From the NCBI GenBank assembly GCA_029883045.1, contig JAOUJU010000031.1:1-11383 (forward strand): a stretch of DNA of 11,383 nt. Direction: 5' to 3'. This stretch comes from Rhodospirillaceae bacterium. Lineage in GTDB: Bacteria; Pseudomonadota; Alphaproteobacteria; Rhodospirillales; Magnetovibrionaceae. Below are positions 1 to 7,057 of the stretch, one piece after another. Below the pieces are notes generated by a model. That model ran no database searches. It saw nothing but the letters and a program-made list of their open reading frames with translations, and was not told the origin of the DNA. A program made the position numbers and the translations under genes. Numbering within the stretch: the first letter of the stretch is position 1; each line of letters begins with the position of its first letter.

Positions 1-1302
1 GCAGGAGCCCTAATAAAGCACGACTGGAAAAAATGCGTTGAAAAAACAACGCCTCGTTGCTTGTTAATTGAAGCTTTAATTTCAGTTGATGAAATTGAAA
101 AACCGGAAATGAAAAACTGGTCGCTGGGTGAAATTCTTACCGCACAGGCAAAGGCGGGCCTTGCCGCAGATGCGATGAATTCGGCAAGGCGCATTCATGA
201 CCCACAATTAATAATTGTTGCCTTGCGAGATATTGCCAAAAGCCAGGCACAAGCCGGACGTCATGCTGAAGCAATGGAAGCCGTAGATATAATCCCTGAT
301 ATTAACAGCCAGATAGAGGCCTATATATCCATAACGGAAATTATGGCCAGCAAGGGCGAAAAAGAACTTTCCAATGAAACCAGCGAGCACCTGCTTGAAT
401 ATTTAGAAAAAATACAAGACCCATTAAATAAAACGGCCATAATGTCGCGCCTAGCGGTTATTCTTTACAATAGCGACGATATAGAAAAATCAAAAAAATT
501 CATTGACGATGCATTGTACGTGGCGCGCAGAATTAACGACGATCATTTGCGTGAAAAAGCATTACGCCATGTTGCGGCGGCACTTGCAGAGGCAGGCGAT
601 CCAGCACGTGCATTAAATATAATTAAAGGGGCAAAAAACGGTGCAAACGATGTACCAATTCTTATGGCCGCAGCCACCGGTCAGGCCCTTTCAGGTAGGG
701 CCGATATAGCGCTTAGCACTGCAGATTCCATAGAGGCGGTGCGCTATCGTTCTTTAGTGTTGTCAAAAATTGCCGCGTATCAGGCAGGTGCCGGATTGAT
801 AACCGATGCGATTGAGACCCTAGGCAAGGCGCTGGATGCGGCAAAAACAATCCGTTTTCCCTTTGCTAAGGCCTATGCCCTGTCACGCATAGCACTTTCA
901 TATAACGATGTCGCGGTAAGCGCCGGTGATGACATGGATTTGATGGCAAAATCACTGGCGGTTGCTGATCTTGTATCTGATGATCGCTTACGTGCACATA
1001 TAATATGGGCTATAGCCGATGAACGAAAACGCGCCGACAGCGCATATTTTACTTTGGCCCACGACAAAGCAATCATCGCCACCAAGGATATAAAAAGCTC
1101 TTTAAGCAAGGTATGGATGCTTTGCGATATCTCTGAAGCAAGGGCAATTAAAGGTGATGTTGACGGGGCATGGACCCTTTACGATCAGGCTAAAAAAGAG
1201 GCAATAAAAATAAATCACCCATGGGGTCGCTCACGCGCATTGGCAAAGGTCGCCCTTACCCTCAGTGGGCTTGCCGATATTGCTACGGGCAAGGTAGATT
1301 AG
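1..1302 (+). CDS. Helical-repeat (TPR-like) protein, 5' end outside the window
   Basis: The frame is open from base 1 to the TAG at 1300-1302, giving 433 visible residues. The first in-frame start-like codon (TTG at 61) has coding sequence before it, so the true start lies upstream. The protein is made of roughly 9-10 degenerate helix-turn-helix units of about 33-40 residues. They are rich in Ala at packing positions and often carry an A-x-A-G-D/R/L turn, as in AKAGLAADAM, AQAGRHAEAM, AEAGDPARAL and AGAGLITDAI. This pattern is typical of tetratricopeptide or SEL1-like solenoids. Near the visible N-terminus two cysteines flank a short segment (CVEKTTPRC, codons 12-20), an arrangement I associate with repeat proteins of Rhodospirillales. 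No catalytic motif is visible. The missing N-terminus prevents any call on export. A scaffold or protein-binding role is inference from the fold; the specific function is unknown. Confidence 0.8.
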   Translation, partial: AGALIKHDWKKCVEKTTPRCLLIEALISVDEIEKPEMKNWSLGEILTAQAKAGLAADAMNSARRIHDPQLIIVALRDIAKSQAQAGRHAEAMEAVDIIPDINSQIEAYISITEIMASKGEKELSNETSEHLLEYLEKIQDPLNKTAIMSRLAVILYNSDDIEKSKKFIDDALYVARRINDDHLREKALRHVAAALAEAGDPARALNIIKGAKNGANDVPILMAAATGQALSGRADIALSTADSIEAVRYRSLVLSKIAAYQAGAGLITDAIETLGKALDAAKTIRFPFAKAYALSRIALSYNDVAVSAGDDMDLMAKSLAVADLVSDDRLRAHIIWAIADERKRADSAYFTLAHDKAIIATKDIKSSLSKVWMLCDISEARAIKGDVDGAWTLYDQAKKEAIKINHPWGRSRALAKVALTLSGLADIATGKVD

Positions 1303-1401
1303 CGCTGCGGTAAATGCACATCTTGTATATAAGGCGCTAGTTAATTAAGGTTGTTTCAGGCAACCAATCTAGTAGTGCCACATATTTAAAATAATAATGA
1401 T

Positions 1402-1407
1402 AAAGGA
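1402..1407 (+). promoter_or_regulatory. Shine-Dalgarno favouring a TTG start for the CDGSH gene
   Basis: AAAGGA lies 7 bases before the TTG at 1415. The in-frame ATG at 1397 lies upstream of this site and has only A/T-rich sequence before it (no purine-rich SD). The site therefore favours TTG 1415 as the real start. Confidence 0.55.
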
Positions 1408-1414
1408 AATAACC

Positions 1415-1654
1415 TTGGACAAACCACAATGCGCACAAAAAGAGCCATATGAAATAGAAGTAGAAGAAGGCAAAACCTATTATTGGTGTGCCTGCGGAAG
1501 AAGTAAAAAACAACCCTTTTGCGATGGATCACACAAGGGCACAGAATTTAAAGCTCTTGCTCACAAAGCGGAAAAAAGTGAGACGGTTTATTTTTGCGGT
1601 TGCAAGGCAACAAAAACTCCGCCGTTTTGCGATGGATCACACGAGGACATCTAA
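1415..1654 (+). CDS. Tandem CDGSH-type [2Fe-2S] iron-sulfur protein
   Basis: This is a 79-residue protein from TTG 1415, or 85 residues if ATG 1397 is used. It carries two complete CDGSH cluster motifs, C-x-C-x2-S/T-x3-P-x-C-D-G-S-H. In the 85-residue numbering the ligands are Cys31, Cys33, Cys42 and His46 in the first, and Cys67, Cys69, Cys78 and His82 in the second. Each 3Cys-1His set is known in this family to hold one redox-active [2Fe-2S] cluster, and two motifs in one chain resemble the CISD3/MiNT and bacterial tandem type. TTG is preferred because of its spaced Shine-Dalgarno and because the resulting MDKPQCAQKEPY N-terminus matches family members that begin shortly before an A-Q-K-x-P-Y segment. 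There is no signal peptide or membrane anchor, so it should be cytosolic. Its role in electron or cluster transfer is inferred from the family. The stop overlaps the ATG of the next gene. Confidence 0.9.
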   Translation: MDKPQCAQKEPYEIEVEEGKTYYWCACGRSKKQPFCDGSHKGTEFKALAHKAEKSETVYFCGCKATKTPPFCDGSHEDI

Positions 1655-2214
1655 TGGCACGCTCGGGCAACAAAAAACACAGTGCGAAAAATGTCAAATA
1701 TTTGACTCTAGCGTTGCTTGGCGTTGGTCTGGTTGGGTGTTCATCGGTTAGCAACGACACAACGCTACAGTGCCCGGAAGTATCAATCATTTCTGATGGC
1801 GCTGAGCTTATTCGATTTGCCTCAGGGCAACCTGCGGTAGCGCAAAATATAATCCACCAAGAATCATTCGAAGGATTCGCTGGATCGTGCGAACACAATA
1901 TTGATGACGCCATTATGAGCGTTGAAATTATACCTAAAATTTTTTCAGCCAAAGGCCCGGCCAATATGGATGGTACGGCCCGATTCGATTATTTTGTTGC
2001 CCTATCTGACAGTCAGGGCGCAATTATCAACAAACAACGCTTTCCCGTTAACTTGACCTATTTGGATGATTCCAGCGAAATCCTATGGCAGGAAGATGTC
2101 CCGGTTACCCTGACGCTTCCCCTGAAGGATGGCGAATCCGTGACAAAGTACCGCATTTTCATAGGGCTACAGCTTAGTCGTGATGAACTGAAATATATCA
2201 AAGCTAATCGCTAA
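1654..2214 (+). CDS. Small lipoprotein of unknown function
   Basis: This is a 186-residue protein. The basic N-terminus (R3, K7, K8, K12, K15) is followed by a hydrophobic stretch at about 16-27 and a lipobox L26-V27-G28-C29, so it should be lipidated at Cys29 and tethered in the envelope. Ser30-Ser31 follow, with no Asp at +2, which suggests outer-membrane sorting if Lol rules apply. The mature domain holds Cys40 and Cys79, a possible disulfide, and a beta-rich C-terminal half including FDYFVALSD and a terminal YRIFIGLQLSRDEL segment. It resembles uncharacterised lipoproteins I recall from Rhodospirillales, and I know no function. ATG 1654 is chosen over the upstream in-frame ATG at 1594, which lies inside the CDGSH gene and would bury the signal peptide. 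GAGGA at 1643-1647 is its Shine-Dalgarno, and the TAATG overlap with the CDGSH stop suggests coupled translation. Confidence 0.8.
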   Translation: MARSGNKKHSAKNVKYLTLALLGVGLVGCSSVSNDTTLQCPEVSIISDGAELIRFASGQPAVAQNIIHQESFEGFAGSCEHNIDDAIMSVEIIPKIFSAKGPANMDGTARFDYFVALSDSQGAIINKQRFPVNLTYLDDSSEILWQEDVPVTLTLPLKDGESVTKYRIFIGLQLSRDELKYIKANR

Positions 2215-2267
2215 AACCTTAGCCCTGACCTGCCTGGTCAATTAACATAAACACACCCCGGAACATG

Positions 2268-2295
2268 TTGACCAAACCCAGAAGGCGGCTAGAAT
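2268..2295 (+). promoter_or_regulatory. Sigma70-type promoter for the riboswitch and gcv operon
   Basis: TTGACC (2268-2273) and TAGAAT (2290-2295) are separated by 16 bases, and each matches consensus at five of six positions. Transcription would begin near 2302, about 40 bases ahead of the first glycine aptamer, which is the expected placement. The assignment is by motif and position only. Confidence 0.6.
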
Positions 2296-2342
2296 GTCCG
2301 CTCTTTTGAAGAAATATGTTTTTTCCTCGATTTTAAGCCATT

Positions 2343-2548
2343 GCGGGAGAGTTCGGTTTTGACAGCTAAATGTCATATATCGACGCCGAAGGAGCAACCG
2401 CCCCGGAATCTCTCAGGCACCCGGACCGCAAATGGCGACGAGGCTCTGGAAAGTAGGTGTTGGTAAAAAATAAAACCAGCGTCTCACCGAAGATGTAACC
2501 CGTATGTGTAACGGGGAATCTTTCAGGTTCCAAGACAGGGTGGGGCAG
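2343..2548 (+). ncRNA. Tandem glycine riboswitch (two aptamers)
   Basis: Two copies of the glycine aptamer core lie directly before gcvT. Aptamer 1 spans about 2343-2452: GCGGGAGAG opens it, CGCCGAAGGAGCAACC (from 2384) forms the conserved junction strand, CCG/CGG (2398-2406) closes a short hairpin, and TCTCAGGCA, GGACC and CTCTGGAAAG follow. Aptamer 2 spans about 2455-2548: CACCGAAGATGTAACC (from 2485), a CCCGT/ACGGG hairpin (2499-2515), then AATCTTTCAGGTTCC and GACAGGG. The family binds glycine and usually turns on gcv genes so that excess glycine is broken down. The two-aptamer order and position before gcvT are classic. Aptamer boundaries are approximate because they were drawn by eye. 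Confidence 0.93.
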
Positions 2549-2591
2549 AAGTCGGCTTTTGTTTATGCCGTGGAATCTGCTCTAAACTGCC
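2544..2591 (+). promoter_or_regulatory. Candidate expression platform with two alternative pairings
   Basis: The strand GGCAGA (2544-2549) at the end of aptamer 2 has two possible partners. GCAGA (2545-2549) can pair with TCTGC (2576-2580). Alternatively GGCAG (2544-2548) can pair with CTGCC (2587-2591), which ends one base before the gcvT Shine-Dalgarno. Both forms enclose an inner CGGC/GCCG hairpin (2553-2556 with 2567-2570). The two outer pairings are mutually exclusive. No T-run follows, so control of ribosome access is more likely than termination. This is inference from pairing alone. Confidence 0.4.
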
Positions 2592-2592
2592 T

Positions 2593-2597
2593 AAGGA
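2593..2597 (+). promoter_or_regulatory. Shine-Dalgarno setting the GTG start of gcvT
   Basis: AAGGA lies 8 bases before the GTG at 2606. It supports a non-ATG start for gcvT and places the ribosome site immediately beside the riboswitch expression platform. Confidence 0.75.
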
Positions 2598-2605
2598 ATA
2601 ATTGA

Positions 2606-3718
2606 GTGTCAGACGATAATAAAACCCAACTTAAAAAAACACCGCTAGACACTTTGCACCGCGAACTGGGGGCCAAGATGGTTCCATTTGCCGGTTATGA
2701 TATGCCCGTTCAGTACCCGATGGGGGTTTTAAAAGAACACCTACACACCCGCACCAACGCCGGGCTGTTTGACGTTTCACATATGGGTCAGGCGTTCCTT
2801 ACGGGGCCCGGGGCAATAGATGCTTTTGAAGCCCTTGTGCCTGGTGATTATAAAGATATGCCCACAGGCAAAACCCGCTATACGGTTTTACTAAATGATA
2901 GCGGTGGCATCATGGATGACCTGATGGCCACCAAAATTGAAGATGGTCTTTACATAGTAGTCAACGCCGCATGCAAGGATGCAGACTTTGCCCATATAAA
3001 ATCCAAAACCGCTGGCAAGGCCAAGCTAGAAATTCTTGAAGATCGTGCATTACTGGCAATACAAGGCCCCAAAGCGGGTGACGTTATAGCCCGCCTTTCC
3101 CCTGAAACCATAGACATGACTTTCATGACATTCGCGAAGGTTTCAATCGCGGGTATTGCATGTTTTGTAACCAGATCAGGTTATACCGGTGAAGATGGAT
3201 TTGAAATTTCCGTCCCGGCAAGCATGGCGGGTGAACTTGCCAAAAAGATTTTGGCCGAACCAGAGGTCGAGGCAATTGGCCTTGGCGCGCGCGACAGTTT
3301 GCGCCTTGAGGCGGGTCTTTCTCTTTATGGTCACGATATAGATACCACCACCACGCCAGTTGAGGCTGGCCTTAGATGGGTGATTAACAAACGCAGACGT
3401 GAAGAAAAAAACTTTCCCGCCGCAAATATAATTATGGACCAAATAGAAAACGGAACCGAACGCCAACGCGTTGGCATTAAACCGGATGGTCGCGCCCCCG
3501 CACGCGAAGGAACTGAAATCCAAGATGTGGATGGAAACGCCATCGGCATTATTACCAGCGGCGGTTTTGGCCCTAGCGTTGATGGCCCAGTAGCAATGGG
3601 TTATGTCAAAACTGCTTTCAGCGCTGAAGGCACCAAATTGAATCTAATTGTTCGCGGCAAGGCAATTTCAGCCAATGTTGTAAAAATGCCGTTTACTCCG
3701 CACCATTATCGTACCTAA
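2606..3718 (+). CDS. gcvT: Aminomethyltransferase, glycine cleavage system T protein
   Basis: T protein moves the aminomethyl carbon from the lipoyl arm of H protein to tetrahydrofolate, giving 5,10-methylene-THF and ammonia. The 370-residue length fits the family. Diagnostic segments are GLFDVSHMGQ (53-62), GGIMDDL (100-106, with Asp104 aligned by eye to the catalytic Asp of E. coli GcvT), LAIQGP (150-155), RSGYTGEDGFE (190-200) and GLGARDSLRLEAG (225-237), followed by YGHDID and the C-terminal VAMGYV barrel segment. Translation starts at GTG with AAGGA 8 bases upstream; no better in-frame start is present. It is the first gene of the riboswitch-controlled operon, with gcvH 21 bases downstream. 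The protein is cytosolic, with no truncation or missing key residue seen. Confidence 0.97.
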   Translation: MSDDNKTQLKKTPLDTLHRELGAKMVPFAGYDMPVQYPMGVLKEHLHTRTNAGLFDVSHMGQAFLTGPGAIDAFEALVPGDYKDMPTGKTRYTVLLNDSGGIMDDLMATKIEDGLYIVVNAACKDADFAHIKSKTAGKAKLEILEDRALLAIQGPKAGDVIARLSPETIDMTFMTFAKVSIAGIACFVTRSGYTGEDGFEISVPASMAGELAKKILAEPEVEAIGLGARDSLRLEAGLSLYGHDIDTTTTPVEAGLRWVINKRRREEKNFPAANIIMDQIENGTERQRVGIKPDGRAPAREGTEIQDVDGNAIGIITSGGFGPSVDGPVAMGYVKTAFSAEGTKLNLIVRGKAISANVVKMPFTPHHYRT

Positions 3719-3739
3719 AGAATAAAGGAAGCTAGAAAA

Positions 3740-4117
3740 ATGAGCACAATTAAATACACCAAAGATCACGAATGGGTTTCGGTTGATGGCGATATCGCAA
3801 CCGTTGGCATTACCGCTTACGCACTTGAACAACTGGGCGATCTTGTTTTTGTTGAAGTTCCGGATGCTGGTAAGTCTGTTACGGCAGGCGATGAGGCAGC
3901 CGTGGTTGAATCGGTCAAAGCTGCCAGCGAAGTTTACGCCCCCGTTAGCGGCGAAGTAACCGAAGGCAACCCAGCTATTGCCGATGACCCTGCTGCGGTG
4001 TCTGGCGAAGCTGGCGGTGATGGCTGGTTCTTTAAAATTAAAATGTCCAACACGTCCGAACTGGATGGAATGATGAATGATGCCGAATACGGCGAATACC
4101 TTAGCTCTTTAGATTAA
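3740..4117 (+). CDS. gcvH: Glycine cleavage system H protein (lipoyl carrier)
   Basis: H protein shuttles the aminomethyl intermediate from P protein to T protein on a lipoyl arm, and is then reoxidised by L protein. The 125-residue length is standard. The lipoyl attachment motif ESVKAASEVYAP places the modified lysine at Lys60. The N-terminal TKDHEWV (7-13), GITAYALEQLGDLVFVEVP and the Gly-rich loop GEAGGDGWFFKI are all family hallmarks. AAAGGAAG at 3724-3731 is an excellent Shine-Dalgarno 8 bases from ATG, suggesting high translation as expected for a carrier needed in excess. It sits between gcvT and gcvPA with gaps of 21 and 14 bases, so one transcript is likely. Lipoylation enzymes are not encoded nearby. 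Confidence 0.97.
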   Translation: MSTIKYTKDHEWVSVDGDIATVGITAYALEQLGDLVFVEVPDAGKSVTAGDEAAVVESVKAASEVYAPVSGEVTEGNPAIADDPAAVSGEAGGDGWFFKIKMSNTSELDGMMNDAEYGEYLSSLD

Positions 4118-4131
4118 TAGGAACCGACTAA

Positions 4132-5481
4132 ATGCGCTATCTGCCGCTAACCGATGAAGACCGCAAAGAAATGCTTGGCGTTGTCGGTGTAAAAGACATC
4201 AACGGATTATTTGCTGACGTACCAAATCAGGCGCTGTTAAAGGCGCCAGTGGACCTCCCCTCACGTCAGGGCGAGATGGAAGTGGAAAGAATTATGGCTG
4301 AAATGGCGGCCAAAAACCTTAACACTTCCACCTCACCGTCGTTTCTTGGTGGTGGTGCATACCGCCACCATATCCCGGCAACGGTTGATTACATGATACA
4401 GCGGGGCGAATTCTTGACCGCCTACACCCCTTATCAACCCGAAGTTAGCCAAGGCACATTACAGGTATTGTTCGAATTTCAAACTCAGGTCGCCATGCTG
4501 ACCGGAATGGAAGTTGCCAACGCATCTATGTATGACGGCGCAACCTCAACCGCAGAAGCCGTAATGATGGCCAACCGCGTAACTAGGCGTGAGCGCGCAG
4601 TTATTGCGGGCGGTCTACACCCGCATTACCGCGAGGTAACCGAAACACATGCAAAATATCTTGGCTTTGAAATTGTTTCGCCCGCACCCAAAGCCGGTGG
4701 CGATGACGTGGCTGAACTTATTTCCCTAATTGATGACAAAACATCGTGCGTTGTTGTGCAAACCCCTGATGTTTTTGGAAATCTTCATGATTTAACAAAA
4801 ATTGCCGAAGCAGCGCACGAAAAAGGCGCGCTGTTGATTGCAGTAAACACCGAAATTGTGTCACTTGGTCTGGTGGAGGCACCGGGAAACCAAGGCGCTG
4901 ACATTGTCGCGTGCGAAGGGCAGTCCCTTGGTAATCCGCTTGGATTTGGTGGGCCATACGTTGGACTTTTTGCAACTAATCCAAAATACGTGCGCCAGAT
5001 GCCGGGCCGGGTTTGCGGCGAAACCAAAGACGTCGAAGGAAAACGCGGTTGGGTGCTAACCCTTTCAACCCGCGAGCAACACATTCGCCGGGAAAAAGCG
5101 ACATCAAACATTTGCACAAACTCGGGCCTTTGTGCGTTGGCATTTTCTATTCATGCGTCACTATTGGGTGACGAAGGAATTAAACGTTTGGCCAGAACCA
5201 ACCATGCCTACGCATGTGAATTAGCAGATATGTTAGCCAAAGTTGACGGGGTCGAAGTTTTAAACAAAACATTTTTTAACGAATTCACCGTAAAACTTTC
5301 AAAACCCGCAGCTGAAGTGGTGGAAAAATTAGCAGGCAAGGGCATCCTTGGCGGCATACCCCTTTCACGGCTTTTCCCCGGTAATTCAGATTTTACAAAC
5401 ATGATGATAGTGGCCGTTACCGAAACTAACACGCCCAAGGACATGCAAGCATTAACCACAGCATTGAAGGAGATCTTGTAA
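4132..5481 (+). CDS. gcvPA: Glycine dehydrogenase (decarboxylating) subunit 1
   Basis: This is the N-terminal half of a split P protein. With GcvPB it forms the PLP enzyme (known as an alpha2beta2 assembly) that decarboxylates glycine and loads the aminomethyl group onto lipoyl-H protein. The 449-residue length fits the family. Recognised segments are FLGGGAYRHHIP (71-82), YTPYQPEVSQGTLQ (98-111), FEFQTQVAMLTGMEVANASMYDGAT (about 114-138) and REQHIRREKATSNICTN near residue 320. This half does not carry the PLP lysine, which is on GcvPB. TAGGAA at 4118-4123 serves as ribosome site, 8 bases from ATG. Its TAA shares a base with the ATG of gcvPB (TAATG), which fits coupled production of equal subunits. 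Confidence 0.97.
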   Translation: MRYLPLTDEDRKEMLGVVGVKDINGLFADVPNQALLKAPVDLPSRQGEMEVERIMAEMAAKNLNTSTSPSFLGGGAYRHHIPATVDYMIQRGEFLTAYTPYQPEVSQGTLQVLFEFQTQVAMLTGMEVANASMYDGATSTAEAVMMANRVTRRERAVIAGGLHPHYREVTETHAKYLGFEIVSPAPKAGGDDVAELISLIDDKTSCVVVQTPDVFGNLHDLTKIAEAAHEKGALLIAVNTEIVSLGLVEAPGNQGADIVACEGQSLGNPLGFGGPYVGLFATNPKYVRQMPGRVCGETKDVEGKRGWVLTLSTREQHIRREKATSNICTNSGLCALAFSIHASLLGDEGIKRLARTNHAYACELADMLAKVDGVEVLNKTFFNEFTVKLSKPAAEVVEKLAGKGILGGIPLSRLFPGNSDFTNMMIVAVTETNTPKDMQALTTALKEIL

Positions 5482-7031
5482 TGGCTGATATGTCACAAGG
5501 TCGCACCAACGTTCCGGTAGCCGGCTCGCAACAACCGGGAACCGCCACCATTAGCGGATCAAAGGGTCTTGAATTTGATGAACCGCTAATTTTTGAAATG
5601 GGCGAAGAAGGACGCACCGGGGTTGATATCAACCCGGTTGAAATTAGTAACGAGCGCCTTGGTGGTTTAGCGCGAAAAGAAAATGTGGGCCTCCCCGGTC
5701 TTTCTGAACCACAAATTGTACGCCATTACACTCGCCTTAGCCAAAAAAACTACGGCATTGATTCTGGTTTTTATCCGCTTGGTTCGTGCACCATGAAGCA
5801 CAACCCTAGGATAAATGAAAAAATTGCCCGCATGCAGGGTCTTGGTGATTTGCACCCCCTACAACCGCAATCAACCGTTCAGGGTGCGCTGGAACTTATC
5901 GATACACTGGCCCACTGGTTAAAAACATTAACCAATATGCCCGCAGTTGCCATGAGTCCTGCCGCCGGTGCGCACGGCGAGCTTTGCGGGATGATGGCCA
6001 TTGCCGCTGCCATAACTGCGCGGGGTGAAAACCGCACCCGCGTTCTTGTGCCCGAAAGCGCACATGGCACCAACCCGGCAACGGCGGCGGCTTGTGGGTT
6101 TACGGTGGATTCAATTCCCGCCAACGATAAAGGCCGGGTTGATATCGCTGCTTTCAAGGCCAAGCTAGGGCCCGACGTAGCAGGCATAATGTTGACCAAC
6201 CCCAATACCTGCGGCTTGTTTGAAAACGACATAATTGAAATTGCCGATGCCATTCACGAAGCAGGCGGATATTTTTATTGTGATGGCGCCAACCTTAACG
6301 CTATTTGTGGCCGCGTTCGCCCGGGCGATCTGGGTATTGATTGTATGCACATCAATTTGCATAAAACATTTTCAACCCCCCACGGTGGCGGTGGCCCCGG
6401 TGCAGGCCCGACGGTTTTATCCGAAGCATTGGCCCCATTTGCCCCCGTTCCATACGTCATTCATGACGGAAATGCTTTTAAGTTAGTGGAAGATGCAAAC
6501 GAATCAGATGGCGTGCCATTTGGTCGGCTAAAGGGCTATCACGGCCAGATGGGAATGTTCACCCGTGCCCTTGCATTCATGATGAGCCACGGTTCCGACG
6601 GCCTAATGCAGGCATCGGGTGATGCGGTATTAAATGCTAATTACCTTCGTGCCAGTTTGGGTGATACCTTAAGCGTTTCGTTTGATGGGCTTTGCATGCA
6701 CGAGGTTTTGTTTGATGACCGCTTCTTGAAAGATACCGACGTTAGTACGTTGGATTTTGCCAAGGCAATGATCGATGAAGGCTTTCATCCAATGACCATG
6801 TATTTCCCGTTGGTCGTGCATGGTGCGTTACTGATGGAACCAACCGAAAGCGAATCAAAAGAAACGCTTGATCTATACATAAAAACAGTTCGCGGGCTGG
6901 CCGACAAAGCCAAAGCCGGCGACGCTGAATTTTTTCATTCGGCACCGCGCCACACGCCGCGTCGTCGCCTTGATGAAACGGCGGCAGCCAGAAGCCCGGT
7001 ATTGCGATGGAAGCCTGAAACAAACGAATAA
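5481..7031 (+). CDS. gcvPB: Glycine dehydrogenase (decarboxylating) subunit 2, PLP-binding
   Basis: This is the C-terminal half of the split P protein, holding the pyridoxal phosphate site. The 516-residue length is within the usual range. The PLP Schiff-base lysine is Lys295 in INLHKTFSTPHGGGGPG. Other hallmarks are GFYPLGSCTMKHNPR (96-110), ESAHGTNPATAA (192-203), MLTNPNTCGLFE (237-248) and CDGANLNA (267-274). The last 45 residues (AEFFHSAPRHTPRRRLDET and following) are the normal family tail. GAAGGAGA within the end of gcvPA is the Shine-Dalgarno, 7 bases before ATG. The first 25 or so residues are Gln/Gly/Ser-rich and poorly conserved, as is common in alphaproteobacterial members. The gene is intact, with no frameshift. 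Confidence 0.97.
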   Translation: MADMSQGRTNVPVAGSQQPGTATISGSKGLEFDEPLIFEMGEEGRTGVDINPVEISNERLGGLARKENVGLPGLSEPQIVRHYTRLSQKNYGIDSGFYPLGSCTMKHNPRINEKIARMQGLGDLHPLQPQSTVQGALELIDTLAHWLKTLTNMPAVAMSPAAGAHGELCGMMAIAAAITARGENRTRVLVPESAHGTNPATAAACGFTVDSIPANDKGRVDIAAFKAKLGPDVAGIMLTNPNTCGLFENDIIEIADAIHEAGGYFYCDGANLNAICGRVRPGDLGIDCMHINLHKTFSTPHGGGGPGAGPTVLSEALAPFAPVPYVIHDGNAFKLVEDANESDGVPFGRLKGYHGQMGMFTRALAFMMSHGSDGLMQASGDAVLNANYLRASLGDTLSVSFDGLCMHEVLFDDRFLKDTDVSTLDFAKAMIDEGFHPMTMYFPLVVHGALLMEPTESESKETLDLYIKTVRGLADKAKAGDAEFFHSAPRHTPRRRLDETAAARSPVLRWKPETNE

Positions 7032-7057
7032 ACCCTAGCGATGGAAAATTTATAATT

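Larger units (their letters stand above)
2215..2605 (+). other. Non-coding control region of the gcv operon
   Basis: These 391 bases hold no credible gene. They contain a promoter (2268-2295), a roughly 45-base untranslated lead-in, the two glycine aptamers (about 2343-2548), a hairpin expression platform (2544-2591) and the gcvT ribosome binding site (2593-2597). The first 50 bases contain only a small hairpin (2226-2240) and no recognisable terminator for the lipoprotein gene. Confidence 0.8.

Noticed and set aside
1349..1365. GGTTG/CAACC hairpin between the repeat protein and the CDGSH gene
   Set aside because: Five base pairs with a 7-base loop and no T-tract; too weak for a terminator call.
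1594..1653. In-frame upstream extension of the lipoprotein (ATG 1594)
   Set aside because: It lies wholly inside the CDGSH gene in another frame and would place 20 residues before a clear lipoprotein signal peptide. ATG 1654 has its own ribosome site.
1548..1964. Minus-strand open frame opposite the CDGSH and lipoprotein genes
   Set aside because: The plus-strand frames have a perfect double CDGSH motif and a lipobox; the antisense product shows nothing recognisable.
2226..2240. TGACC/GGTCA hairpin after the lipoprotein gene, as a possible terminator
   Set aside because: The stem is only 5 base pairs and no T-run follows, so intrinsic termination is not supported.
5879..6253. Minus-strand open frames inside gcvPB
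   Set aside because: They are shadows of a strongly conserved PLP enzyme gene, with no family match and no ribosome site.
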